A model generated the notes under the pieces. The model saw only the letters and a program-made list of their open reading frames with translations. It was not told the origin of the DNA and ran no database searches. Of a stretch of DNA of 57,391 nucleotides, positions 1 to 6,363 are shown one piece after another; positions within the stretch are counted from its first letter, which is position 1; every line of letters starts with the position of its first letter. Both the position numbers and the translations under genes were made by a program. Origin of the DNA: Leptothoe spongobia TAU-MAC 1115. Lineage in GTDB: Bacteria > Cyanobacteriota > Cyanobacteriia > Phormidesmidales > Phormidesmidaceae. Location of the stretch: the NCBI RefSeq assembly GCF_018739885.1, contig NZ_JADOES010000035.1:1-57391 (forward strand), read 5' to 3'.

Positions 1-229
1 CTCTATTATCCCTAACGGGGAAGAATCTGAACTCTACACTAAATGTAGGGGGCTCCACGGGAATTCCGGAAGAGCCGGTAATTTTTTGGGAGACGTCATC
101 CCAAAAACCTTCGATGGGCTGTGAAAAGACTGTTCCAGTCAATACACCTTTGGCATCAACAGATTTAATATTTAATGTGCCTTCAAATCCATTGCCATTA
201 ATAGTCCATTTTCCAATTGGTAAAGACAT
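1..229 (-). CDS. Partial beta-rich hypothetical protein, cut by window edge
   Basis: A reading frame starts with ATG at 229 on the minus strand and runs off the left edge without a stop, giving 76 residues. It begins MSLPIGKWTINGNGFEG and alternates hydrophobic and glycine/threonine residues (GTL, GVLTGTVF, GFWDD), which suggests a beta-barrel or beta-sandwich protein. A good ribosome-binding site (AAGGA) lies about 10 bases upstream. The family is not recognised. A copy of the 23-bp island repeat lies 71 bp upstream (301-323), as for the other genes of this island. Confidence 0.6.
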   Translation of the reverse strand, partial: MSLPIGKWTINGNGFEGTLNIKSVDAKGVLTGTVFSQPIEGFWDDVSQKITGSSGIPVEPPTFSVEFRFFPVRDNR

Positions 230-300
230 AATATTTTGTTCCTTTTGTTGTTGTGCAAATGAGAGTGTGTTCATTAGCCACTTTATTCAGCGAGAGAGAA

Positions 301-367
301 GTTGTCGTTACAGAAAATGTCTGGTGTTATGACAGGGCTAAAAACAGACATTTTCTGTAACGACAAC
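301..367. repeat. Perfect 23-bp inverted repeat pair (island repeat copies 1 and 2)
   Basis: Two perfect copies of a 23-bp sequence (core TGTCGTTACAGAAAATGTC) face each other at 301-323 and 345-367, with a 21-bp spacer. They sit between the leftward partial gene (start 229) and the rightward gene at 471. More copies occur at 1446, 6253, 7715, 8086 and 8169. The pair could be a regulatory site of the divergent promoters or the end of a mobile element. Confidence 0.85.
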
Positions 368-470
368 CATAAACTCTCTTGGCTACATTGAGAACTATCA
401 AACAAGGATAAACGTTTGATGCTACATAACCACAACACACACACTTGAACCTACAAGGAGGATAGTTGAC

Positions 471-908
471 ATGGACGAAGAACACGGTAATGATCCTGAA
501 GCATTATTTCTAGGTGATGATCACACTGGCAAACCTTTAATGCCTAACGAGAATGATAATCCTAATTCCGGTATTGACATGGACGAAGAACAAGGTACTG
601 ATCCTGATTCACTGTTTCCAGTTGATGATCTCACTGGAAACCTTTTAATGTCTGAAAAAAATGCTAATCCTAATGCTGACTTAACTCCAAGTGATCTTGA
701 GTTGAGCAAGGGTAGCCTTGCTGACAATGCCCTAAATGGTAGTGTTTCCAACTATGACTACTTGGAACTTATGCCCAGTTTGGGGGCTAGTTACTTGGGG
801 GATACACCCTCTAGTTTCGATGTCTTACCTGGACTAGATAGCGTAGCCAACAATGGCTGGGTAGCTACAACACACTTTGCCGTGGCTGCACCAAATTTCA
901 CTGTTTAA
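471..908 (+). CDS. Acidic peptide with internal duplication, unknown function
   Basis: This 145-residue acidic protein has no recognised family. The ribosome-binding site is strong (AAGGAGG, nine bases before ATG). Residues 1-36 and 37-71 are an internal duplication (MDEEHGNDPEALF / MDEEQGTDPDSLF). The C-terminal half has NYDYLELMPSLGAS, LPGLDSVANNGWVATT and a small hydrophobic tail. The next gene is a paralogue with a single copy of the N-terminal unit. There is no Cys, no signal peptide and no membrane segment. The layout of a conserved acidic N-terminus and a Ser/Thr/Asn-rich C-terminus would suit a RiPP precursor or small secreted substrate, but nothing proves this. An island repeat copy lies 103 bp upstream. 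Confidence 0.7.
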   Translation: MDEEHGNDPEALFLGDDHTGKPLMPNENDNPNSGIDMDEEQGTDPDSLFPVDDLTGNLLMSEKNANPNADLTPSDLELSKGSLADNALNGSVSNYDYLELMPSLGASYLGDTPSSFDVLPGLDSVANNGWVATTHFAVAAPNFTV

Positions 909-967
909 ATCTGACAGTAACTTGTTTTTATGGCAGTCGTAAATATTACTTAAGGAGGATGATTAAA

Positions 968-1294
968 ATGGAAGAAGAACACGGTAGTGATCCCGAAGCA
1001 TTATTTCTAGGTGATGATCCCACTGGCAAACCTTTATTGCCTGATGAGATCATTAATCCTAATGCTGGTATAGATTCAGGTAATCTTGAGCTAGGTGAGG
1101 CTGTCCTCGCTGACAATACCCTAAATGGTAACCTCTTTAACTATGATTACTTTGATCCTAAGCTGAGTTTAGGAGCTAGCCGAGGAGATACATCCTCTAG
1201 TTTCCAAGTCCTACCTGGACTAGACAACGTGGCTAACAGTTCCTGGGTGGCAACAACAGATTTTGCCATAGCTGCATCAAATTCCAATAGTTGA
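968..1294 (+). CDS. Acidic peptide, paralogue of upstream gene
   Basis: This 108-residue protein starts at ATG 968. The earlier in-frame ATG at 959 is directly adjacent to the AAGGAGG ribosome-binding site (952-958) and is too close, whereas 968 gives the same nine-base spacing as its paralogue. It aligns with the neighbour through MEEEHGSDPEALFLGDD at the N-terminus and LPGLDNVANSSWVATTDFA at the C-terminus, but has one copy of the N-terminal unit instead of two. It is co-directional with the gene at 471 (59 bp apart), so the two are probably co-transcribed. Function unknown. Confidence 0.7.
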   Translation: MEEEHGSDPEALFLGDDPTGKPLLPDEIINPNAGIDSGNLELGEAVLADNTLNGNLFNYDYFDPKLSLGASRGDTSSSFQVLPGLDNVANSSWVATTDFAIAASNSNS

Positions 1295-1329
1295 TCTGAC
1301 GGTCACTCGTTTCTATCGCAAAAGCTAAA

Positions 1330-1360
1330 AGCCAGGAGGACTTAGCATCCCCCTGGCTTC
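1330..1360 (-). terminator. Rho-independent terminator after the lanM-like gene
   Basis: Arms AAGCCAGG (1330-1337) and CCTGGCTT (1353-1360) pair perfectly. On the minus strand the stem is followed by a T-rich stretch (complement of 1321-1331). It could end the leftward RiPP operon and, more weakly, the rightward acidic-peptide genes. Confidence 0.6.
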
Positions 1361-1445
1361 CTGTAGAGTTGATTCTTTAACCAAAGGCGCGGCCCACAGC
1401 CCCACTGCTGCTAGCCAAGGGTAATCCTAAGGAAGCTGGTTAAGC

Positions 1446-1467
1446 TTGTCGTTACAGCAAATGTCAG
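1446..1467 (+). repeat. Island repeat copy 3 (diverged)
   Basis: TTGTCGTTACAGCAAATGTCAG matches the island repeat with a few substitutions. It lies between the end of the LanM-like gene (1488) and the convergent acidic-peptide genes. It is the one copy with no clear gene start downstream of it. Confidence 0.7.
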
Positions 1468-1487
1468 GCATTTTGGTAAACTTGTTG

Positions 1488-3521
1488 TTAGATAATCTCT
1501 GGTTCTGTGCTGTCATTTTGTAGTGCTGCTCGGATTAACTGACATTGCTTATTTAAGTCAGCTTTAGTGAGGTTTTGTAGACGATTTTGAACACAGCTAA
1601 AGCCTGATTGACTGAAAAAATCTTTGATAATATGTCCCTGACTTGTCCTTAAATCTCGCGAGTGGAGATCGGTGGTAAAAATAGGAATATCATTCCGTAA
1701 CAGATCATCTCGTTCTGCCGCTAACACCTGTGCCAAAATAGGTGCTTTAGCTATCCCTACGGCAAGGTTATCCAACCAGAGATCGCGATCAAGGGCATCT
1801 TCTAACAGGTCAGGATGGAAACTTTCCCACCATAGCCGGGCGTAGAGTTGTGTTGGACGTAAAATAATGCGAGTTTCAGCTGATCTCAGTTGATGTAATG
1901 GGCTATCGTTACCCAGTAACGTTTCCTGATGGTTTAACAATCGTTGATAGACATGGGTAAATCCAGATTTAATTGCTTCAATATAGTCCTCCACGTTTAC
2001 CGATTGGCCTGCCAGGGTAGGTCTGTTTTGATCCCCATCCAGGGTGACGTACTCACGTACTAATCGCATTGTATCTGTACCCTGGTCATGCCATTGGGGC
2101 ATTGGCCGTGCACTTTTCTGGCCCGCACATCCAACGAGGCCACTATTCTCTACTAGAGAAGCGATTGTTTTATCTGTTTGGTGTTGAGGAAGCAGCCCAA
2201 TAGAGAGTATTGATTCGCTATTCATTTGCTCTGTTAGGGCCGATGTTGGCATTGCAGATGCTTCTAATGTTGGTTGAAAGAGGGTTTCTGCATCGATCAG
2301 CATCGGATGTTCTCCTGCTGCAATCAGGTTGCCGGCATGAAAATCTGCTCCCTTAAGTACATAGAGTAATGCGAGATAGCTGCCCTGGCGTTGGTAAAAA
2401 CGATGCACTTCTGCTTCCGTAGTGCAGGGTGTGGCAGGAATATACTCAGCCCAGCCATAGTGGTTGCGATCGCACACCTTAAATGTCCGAAACGATGGGT
2501 TTACTCCATGCTCATTAAGCCAACACAACCAGGTTTGGAGATGGGCTTCTAAGGCTAAAGATCGAGGTTTATAAACTAATTGAAAACCGTTGCTAAAGGT
2601 TGCGATACAGACTGATTGACCATTACGGTGGTAATCACCCATACCACTTTCCAATCGCACTAATTGTCCTGGTGCTTTTCCAGGACTTAGCTCTGTGCAA
2701 ATTAGTGACCAGTCGGCGCAAAGACGCTGTAAAAAAAGAAGAGAGTTGTCCACCCATTGATCCAGAGTCTGTATAATCTGTCGGGACAGGACAGGATATT
2801 TCTTTAAAGTATTCCACGCAATATCAGGCTGTTTCAGCTGTTGGATAAAGCTACGGAAACGGGCCTCAGGTGTTTCTCCTGCTAAATTCCCTTGCCGCCG
2901 AGCCAGGTGCAGTTCCAGCACCATTGTTCGATTGAGCATCTCCATTAATCGTACGGGTAAGCCTGTCAACAAAACTGGCTCAATGGATGCTGGATCAAAG
3001 GGTAAATGGGTAGATGTTTTGGAGGCTGTTACAGCTAAGATCTGAATCTTTTGGTGTAAACGTGCCAGGTATTTAGCAAGAATTGGAGCAATCCCATACA
3101 GAAAGCTTGCTAGTTCGTCTCTCTCAAGGTTCAGTGTTTGAATTACGCTGGCAGGAAGTGTTTCCCGATTTGAAAAGGCTTGTATGAGTTCAATCAACCA
3201 GTCTGGCGAAGAATGGCAATTTTCCTGTACGGCTATAATAGATTTTCCCAATACTCGGTTTCGCTCTGATGGGCTGATACCCTCATGGGCTAGACGTGCT
3301 GAGAAGGGCTCATCTGCTTTAAAGAAAGGGCGCGTTCTCAACTTGCTTAAACGGACCTTGGCCTGTTTTTGTTCAGTTTTACTCACATTTTCTCGTATAG
3401 GTGAGAGTATCTGCAGGCGTTCTGTAAAGCTGAGTGCCTGGTACCATTGGGCATCAGGAGTCGCTTGCTTGCCAACGACGGCAATATCTAAGATTGAACA
3501 TGGTGTAGTTGAGCTACGCAT
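1488..3521 (-). CDS. LanM-type lanthipeptide dehydratase lacking the cyclase domain
   Basis: The protein (677 residues) matches the DUF4135 dehydratase half of class II lanthipeptide synthetases, which phosphorylates and eliminates Ser/Thr in a precursor to give dehydroamino acids. Visible active-site elements are GDYHRNGQS (295-303), LVYKPRSL, GADFHAGN (391-398), LIDAETLF, and RIILRPTQLY with R551/R555 and T557. These match the kinase and eliminase residues known from CylM. Full-length LanM proteins are about 1000 residues. This one ends after QLIRAALQNDSTEPEII, where the family linker leads into the LanC cyclase, so the zinc-binding cyclase is missing. Ribosome-binding site AGGAGAG, seven bases before ATG. 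It is the last gene of the precursor/oxygenase operon, and no separate LanC is present in the window. Confidence 0.88.
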   Translation of the reverse strand: MRSSTTPCSILDIAVVGKQATPDAQWYQALSFTERLQILSPIRENVSKTEQKQAKVRLSKLRTRPFFKADEPFSARLAHEGISPSERNRVLGKSIIAVQENCHSSPDWLIELIQAFSNRETLPASVIQTLNLERDELASFLYGIAPILAKYLARLHQKIQILAVTASKTSTHLPFDPASIEPVLLTGLPVRLMEMLNRTMVLELHLARRQGNLAGETPEARFRSFIQQLKQPDIAWNTLKKYPVLSRQIIQTLDQWVDNSLLFLQRLCADWSLICTELSPGKAPGQLVRLESGMGDYHRNGQSVCIATFSNGFQLVYKPRSLALEAHLQTWLCWLNEHGVNPSFRTFKVCDRNHYGWAEYIPATPCTTEAEVHRFYQRQGSYLALLYVLKGADFHAGNLIAAGEHPMLIDAETLFQPTLEASAMPTSALTEQMNSESILSIGLLPQHQTDKTIASLVENSGLVGCAGQKSARPMPQWHDQGTDTMRLVREYVTLDGDQNRPTLAGQSVNVEDYIEAIKSGFTHVYQRLLNHQETLLGNDSPLHQLRSAETRIILRPTQLYARLWWESFHPDLLEDALDRDLWLDNLAVGIAKAPILAQVLAAERDDLLRNDIPIFTTDLHSRDLRTSQGHIIKDFFSQSGFSCVQNRLQNLTKADLNKQCQLIRAALQNDSTEPEII

Positions 3522-3580
3522 TGTAGAACTCTCCTATGAAGCCTGAGATCAACTGTTGGTGTAGAAAAAAAACTGGACGT

Positions 3581-3648
3581 ATTTATGCGGCGTTCGCATT
3601 TATGCGGCGATTGCATTTATGCGGCGTTCGCATTTATGCGGCGATTGC
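3581..3648. repeat. 17-bp tandem repeat, four units
   Basis: Four contiguous 17-bp units alternate ATTTATGCGGCGTTCGC and ATTTATGCGGCGATTGC, in effect a 34-bp dimer present twice. The array lies between the oxygenase gene and the LanM-like gene and supplies the last codons (AIAA) and stop of the oxygenase. It looks like a recent slippage expansion. Confidence 0.9.
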
Positions 3649-4770
3649 TGACCGTAATGGTTTGTTGTTTTGTTTCGTGGAGTTCACCCACACTTTGTCG
3701 CGCAGCCAAAGCGTGGCAATCGTTTTTGTCCCTTCAAGTACTGGTAAACCGGCATGTATAGAATCTGGATCAATTTGCCCCTCAGCATCAACATTGTGAA
3801 AGACGACGGCCCGACCTATTTGGGGCTCAACCTGTACATCTAGTTTAGGAAAATGGGTCTGACCACCTACAAAATGATCATTCAAATATAATAAGATCGT
3901 TGAGACCCGCTGACCATAACTTTCAATCTCGTTCTGGGAGTTCTCATCCAGTGCATCGTAGTGATGTCGAAACTCTTGATTAGTCTGATACGTGGCACAC
4001 TGTAGTGTTTCAAAGTACTCTGGCTGAGTGTTAAGCAATGTCGCACCGCGCTGATAAAGGCTGCTGACAAACCCATTATCTCTCAACAAATCGGCAGAAA
4101 AACTAGTGCGTTTATTGCTGAGGTGTGTTTCTCCCTTTCGCATAACGAGACTCCGTTTGTATAGAGGCTCAGCCATTGCCATCAACCGCTGGCATTCTTC
4201 GGGGGTGAGGAAATTATCATGGATCGTCACCTTAGTCTGAACGGGTCTATTTTTCTGATATAAAATTTCAGCCTGTCGCTTTTGCTCATAATCTGGTTCA
4301 ATGCTGTTGGCTCCTGGTTTTACCAACAGTGTTTTTCCACTCCATGTATCCAAAAAACTAGTGATAGGCACTACTTGCCAGCCTTGGCCTGGATGCAAAT
4401 AGTATATTTGTTTAGCTTGGCAGCCAACTAATAAAACAAATTGACCATCATTATCATCCTCAGCATCATCTTCATAAATAAATGTCAGGGCTGGATATGT
4501 TAGATCCATCAGTTGTTCTGGTGTTAGCTTGAGGCCTAACGTTGTAAAATCCCATGATTCAAGAAAACGCTTGATGGCTCCAAGAGAAGGATATCCCACC
4601 ATTTTAGGAAGCTGAGTCTCGATGGTGGTGTCGGTGATTTTTATATGATGCACACGAAATAGGTTTTTAACCACAGCCAGTGGGTTATCTCCCGTATATG
4701 ATTGAGGAATCCACTGCAGTGACTCTGACGTGCAATCTGATATAACATCTAATAAGCTATCTTCTAGCAT
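3634..4770 (-). CDS. Degenerate C39-peptidase-like domain fused to a prolyl-4-hydroxylase-type oxygenase
   Basis: The start is placed at ATG 4770 because GGAG lies eight bases upstream; a TTG at 4809 is also in frame. The product has 378 residues. Residues about 1-155 resemble the C39 peptidase fold of bacteriocin exporters: Cys13 in SDCTSES, a PSLGAIKRFL segment, then QFVLLVG and YYLHPGQGW. The expected His is Gln110 and the expected Asp is His126, so the peptidase should be inactive, although the 16-residue His-Asp spacing is kept. Residues about 185-370 are a P4Hc 2OG-Fe(II) domain with H270-Y-D272, distal H339 and 2-oxoglutarate-binding K349, all intact. Inference: the C39-like part may hold the precursor leader while the oxygenase hydroxylates the core, perhaps at the conserved Pro after Cys. 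Confidence 0.8.
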   Translation of the reverse strand: MLEDSLLDVISDCTSESLQWIPQSYTGDNPLAVVKNLFRVHHIKITDTTIETQLPKMVGYPSLGAIKRFLESWDFTTLGLKLTPEQLMDLTYPALTFIYEDDAEDDNDGQFVLLVGCQAKQIYYLHPGQGWQVVPITSFLDTWSGKTLLVKPGANSIEPDYEQKRQAEILYQKNRPVQTKVTIHDNFLTPEECQRLMAMAEPLYKRSLVMRKGETHLSNKRTSFSADLLRDNGFVSSLYQRGATLLNTQPEYFETLQCATYQTNQEFRHHYDALDENSQNEIESYGQRVSTILLYLNDHFVGGQTHFPKLDVQVEPQIGRAVVFHNVDAEGQIDPDSIHAGLPVLEGTKTIATLWLRDKVWVNSTKQNNKPLRSAIAA

Positions 4771-4815
4771 AGGGAAAGCTCCATGATGGAAATAATTTAT
4801 GTAGGCCAATAATAA

Positions 4816-5409
4816 TCAAACAGTCTGGGCTATTGTGTTATGTATCAAAGGGGTCCCCAGTTTATCTCTGCTGTCATATCTCAGGTGGGCGTTAGGCCCC
4901 TGTTGGTCTACGTAATGAAGAAAAGCCTGAACTTGACGCTGGCCCTGATAGGCTTCTCGCCAATGGGGCAAGAGAGTGCCCCGAAAGATCAGATAGTCTC
5001 CAAGGGCCAGATGAATCCCTTTTGGAGTCCCAGTTTTTGTCTGTAAATAGATGGGCCACGGCGATTGTTCATCTAGTTTTAGGGGAACCGTTACACTAAC
5101 TTCGCAAGCAGCTCGGTCAGTATGTTTTGGCAAGACTGCCCCTTTTAGATAAATACGAGAATAGGAATAGGTTGGATAGAGGGCGAGACCAGTATATGTC
5201 TCAATGTCTGGCAACATTAACTCCAGCAAAGATTCTGTAAATATATTGCCATAGGAATAAAGGGCTTCCTGGCATTGACTATCACCCTGAGGTAAACGTG
5301 ATGCTAGAGCATTATAAAAAGGTTCGGCACAAGGAACAATGTCAGACCGTAATCGATTACGAATGACAACAAAACCTTGGTTGTTAAATTTTGAGGCTAA
5401 GCAATTCAT
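4816..5409 (-). CDS. 2OG-Fe(II) oxygenase
   Basis: This 197-residue protein matches small non-haem iron, 2-oxoglutarate-dependent oxygenases. The iron ligands are H96-T-D98 (PKHTDRAACE) and H149 (LLPHWREAY), with an arginine in GQRQVQAFLHYVD likely binding 2-oxoglutarate. The pattern YSRIYLKG-x-HTDRAACE-x-V-x-L-x-D fits hydroxylases of amino-acid side chains. It lies between the precursor genes and the C39/P4H fusion (45 bp gap), so it is probably co-transcribed and acts on the precursor peptides. The residue it oxidises cannot be told from sequence; Asp in the SD or SN segment of the core or Pro are candidates. The ribosome-binding site before ATG 5409 is weak. Confidence 0.82.
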   Translation of the reverse strand: MNCLASKFNNQGFVVIRNRLRSDIVPCAEPFYNALASRLPQGDSQCQEALYSYGNIFTESLLELMLPDIETYTGLALYPTYSYSRIYLKGAVLPKHTDRAACEVSVTVPLKLDEQSPWPIYLQTKTGTPKGIHLALGDYLIFRGTLLPHWREAYQGQRQVQAFLHYVDQQGPNAHLRYDSRDKLGTPLIHNTIAQTV

Positions 5410-5429
5410 GGGGCATTTCTTTAATGAAG

Positions 5430-5457
5430 TAGCCCCTAAGCATAATCATAGGGGCTA
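5430..5457 (-). promoter_or_regulatory. Intercistronic hairpin between precursor and enzyme genes
   Basis: TAGCCCCT (5430-5437) and AGGGGCTA (5450-5457) form a perfect 8-bp stem in the gap between precursor gene 3 (stop 5519) and the first oxygenase. No T-run follows on the minus strand, so full termination is unlikely. Partial termination or RNA stabilisation would give more precursor than enzyme. Confidence 0.5.
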
Positions 5458-5518
5458 AAATAAAAAGCTGAAAGAGACTTCTTCCTCTTATCGTTAGGAT
5501 AACCTTAGTATGTCAAGA

Positions 5519-5701
5519 TTATCTTGGTATGTCAGGACAACCTTGATCGGATGTGCCTGCCACTTGCTCTAACTCCTTCTCAGATAGCTCGATATAGCCG
5601 ACGGGATGGGGAATCAATAGAGGTTTATTTGAGGATTCTAGATTTTCGTGATTCTGTTTTTCTTTCAACGTGTGGTTAGTCTGTTTTTGAGATATTGACA
5701 T
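5519..5701 (-). CDS. RiPP precursor peptide 3 (core TSDQGCPDIPR)
   Basis: A 60-residue peptide. The leader runs to GYIELSEKELEQVAG and the proposed core is TSDQGCPDIPR. The ELSxxELxxVAG ending is the pattern class II lanthipeptide enzymes and C39 peptidases recognise, with Ala-Gly in place of Gly-Gly. The leader is nearly identical to those of the two upstream paralogues while the core differs, the usual sign of a RiPP precursor family. In the core, Ser2 and Cys6 have the spacing for a lanthionine ring, and Pro7 follows Cys. Ribosome-binding site AAAGGAG just before ATG. Confidence 0.82.
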   Translation of the reverse strand: MSISQKQTNHTLKEKQNHENLESSNKPLLIPHPVGYIELSEKELEQVAGTSDQGCPDIPR

Positions 5702-5782
5702 GTTTTCTCCTTTGAGAATTGGATGTTTTTAACTTCGTCCTATGAAGCCCTCTGCAAGTCAAAGAAACTAGAGGCGGTTTTG

Positions 5783-5968
5783 TCAGCTTCGATTCGGATG
5801 TGGACAATCTTGATCTGAAGTCCCTGCTACCTGATCCAACTCATCCTCAGACAGTTCGATATAACCGGCAGGATGGGGGATCAATAAAGGTTTATTCAAG
5901 GATTCAAGATTTTCGTGATTTTGTTTTTCTGTCAAAATTTGGTTAGTCTGTTCTTGAGATACTGACAC
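5783..5968 (-). CDS. RiPP precursor peptide 2 (core TSDQDCPHPNRS)
   Basis: A 61-residue peptide. The start is set at GTG 5968 because AAGGAG lies just upstream and the product then begins MSVSQEQTNQ, aligning with MSISQKQTNH and MSKSQEQANH of its paralogues. An upstream in-frame TTG at 5986 would put the ribosome-binding site inside the gene. The leader ends GYIELSEDELDQVAG and the core is TSDQDCPHPNRS. Ser2, Cys6 and Pro7 of the core are conserved in all three precursors. It is the middle of three tandem precursor genes. Confidence 0.8.
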   Translation of the reverse strand: MSVSQEQTNQILTEKQNHENLESLNKPLLIPHPAGYIELSEDELDQVAGTSDQDCPHPNRS

Positions 5969-6006
5969 AATTTTCTCCTTAGTCAATAAGATTCTCTGGA
6001 CTGCAT

Positions 6007-6195
6007 TTAATTATTGTTGCTCTTTGGTGGACAGTCACGATTTGACATGCCTGCTACCTGATCTAACTCCTCCTCAGATAGTTCGATGTAACCGACGGGA
6101 TGGGGAATCAATAGAGGTTTATCTGAAGATTCAAGATTTTCGTGAGTATGAGTTTCTTTCAACGTGTGGTTGGCTTGTTCTTGAGATTTTGACAT
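6007..6195 (-). CDS. RiPP precursor peptide 1 (core MSNRDCPPKSNNN)
   Basis: A 62-residue peptide, first gene of the operon. The leader ends GYIELSEEELDQVAG and the proposed core is MSNRDCPPKSNNN, the most diverged of the three, yet it keeps Ser2, Cys6 and Pro7. Ribosome-binding site AAAGGAG before ATG 6195. An island repeat copy (6253-6275) lies 57 bp upstream, the closest spacing in the island, so it falls in the likely promoter region of the RiPP operon. Confidence 0.8.
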   Translation of the reverse strand: MSKSQEQANHTLKETHTHENLESSDKPLLIPHPVGYIELSEEELDQVAGMSNRDCPPKSNNN

Positions 6196-6252
6196 GGATT
6201 ACTCCTTTGAGAGTTTGATGTTTTCAACTTCATCCTATAAAGTCTTTTATAA

Positions 6253-6329
6253 GTTGTCGTTACAGAAAATGTCTGAAGTTGTCTGGTGCAGTCGTCTTTA
6301 TCTGGCAAAGAATCGTCTGAAAATGTCAG
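6253..6329 (+). repeat. Island repeat copy 4 with adjoining diverged repeats
   Basis: A perfect 23-bp copy spans 6253-6275. A shorter related block, TCGTCTGAAAATGTCAG, lies at 6313-6329. Between them, 6284-6298 (TGGTGCAGTCGTCTT) matches, from memory, part of the terminal inverted repeat of Tn402/Tn5053-type transposons. The cluster of related sites within 80 bp recalls a transposon end. It also lies upstream of the RiPP operon. Confidence 0.7.
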
Positions 6330-6363
6330 CAGCCCAAAGTCTAAACTGCTTGGACTGCCGTGG

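Noticed and set aside
114..332. Plus-strand frame across the left-edge gene and repeat
   Set aside because: It lies opposite a better minus-strand gene with a ribosome-binding site, and runs through the 23-bp repeat.
1381..1440. Minus-strand open stretch coding LGLPLASSSGAVGRAFG as a small peptide gene
   Set aside because: A stop precedes it after two codons, there is no ATG and no ribosome-binding site.
3581..3648. CRISPR-like array
   Set aside because: Units are contiguous with no spacers and overlap a coding end, so it is a tandem repeat.
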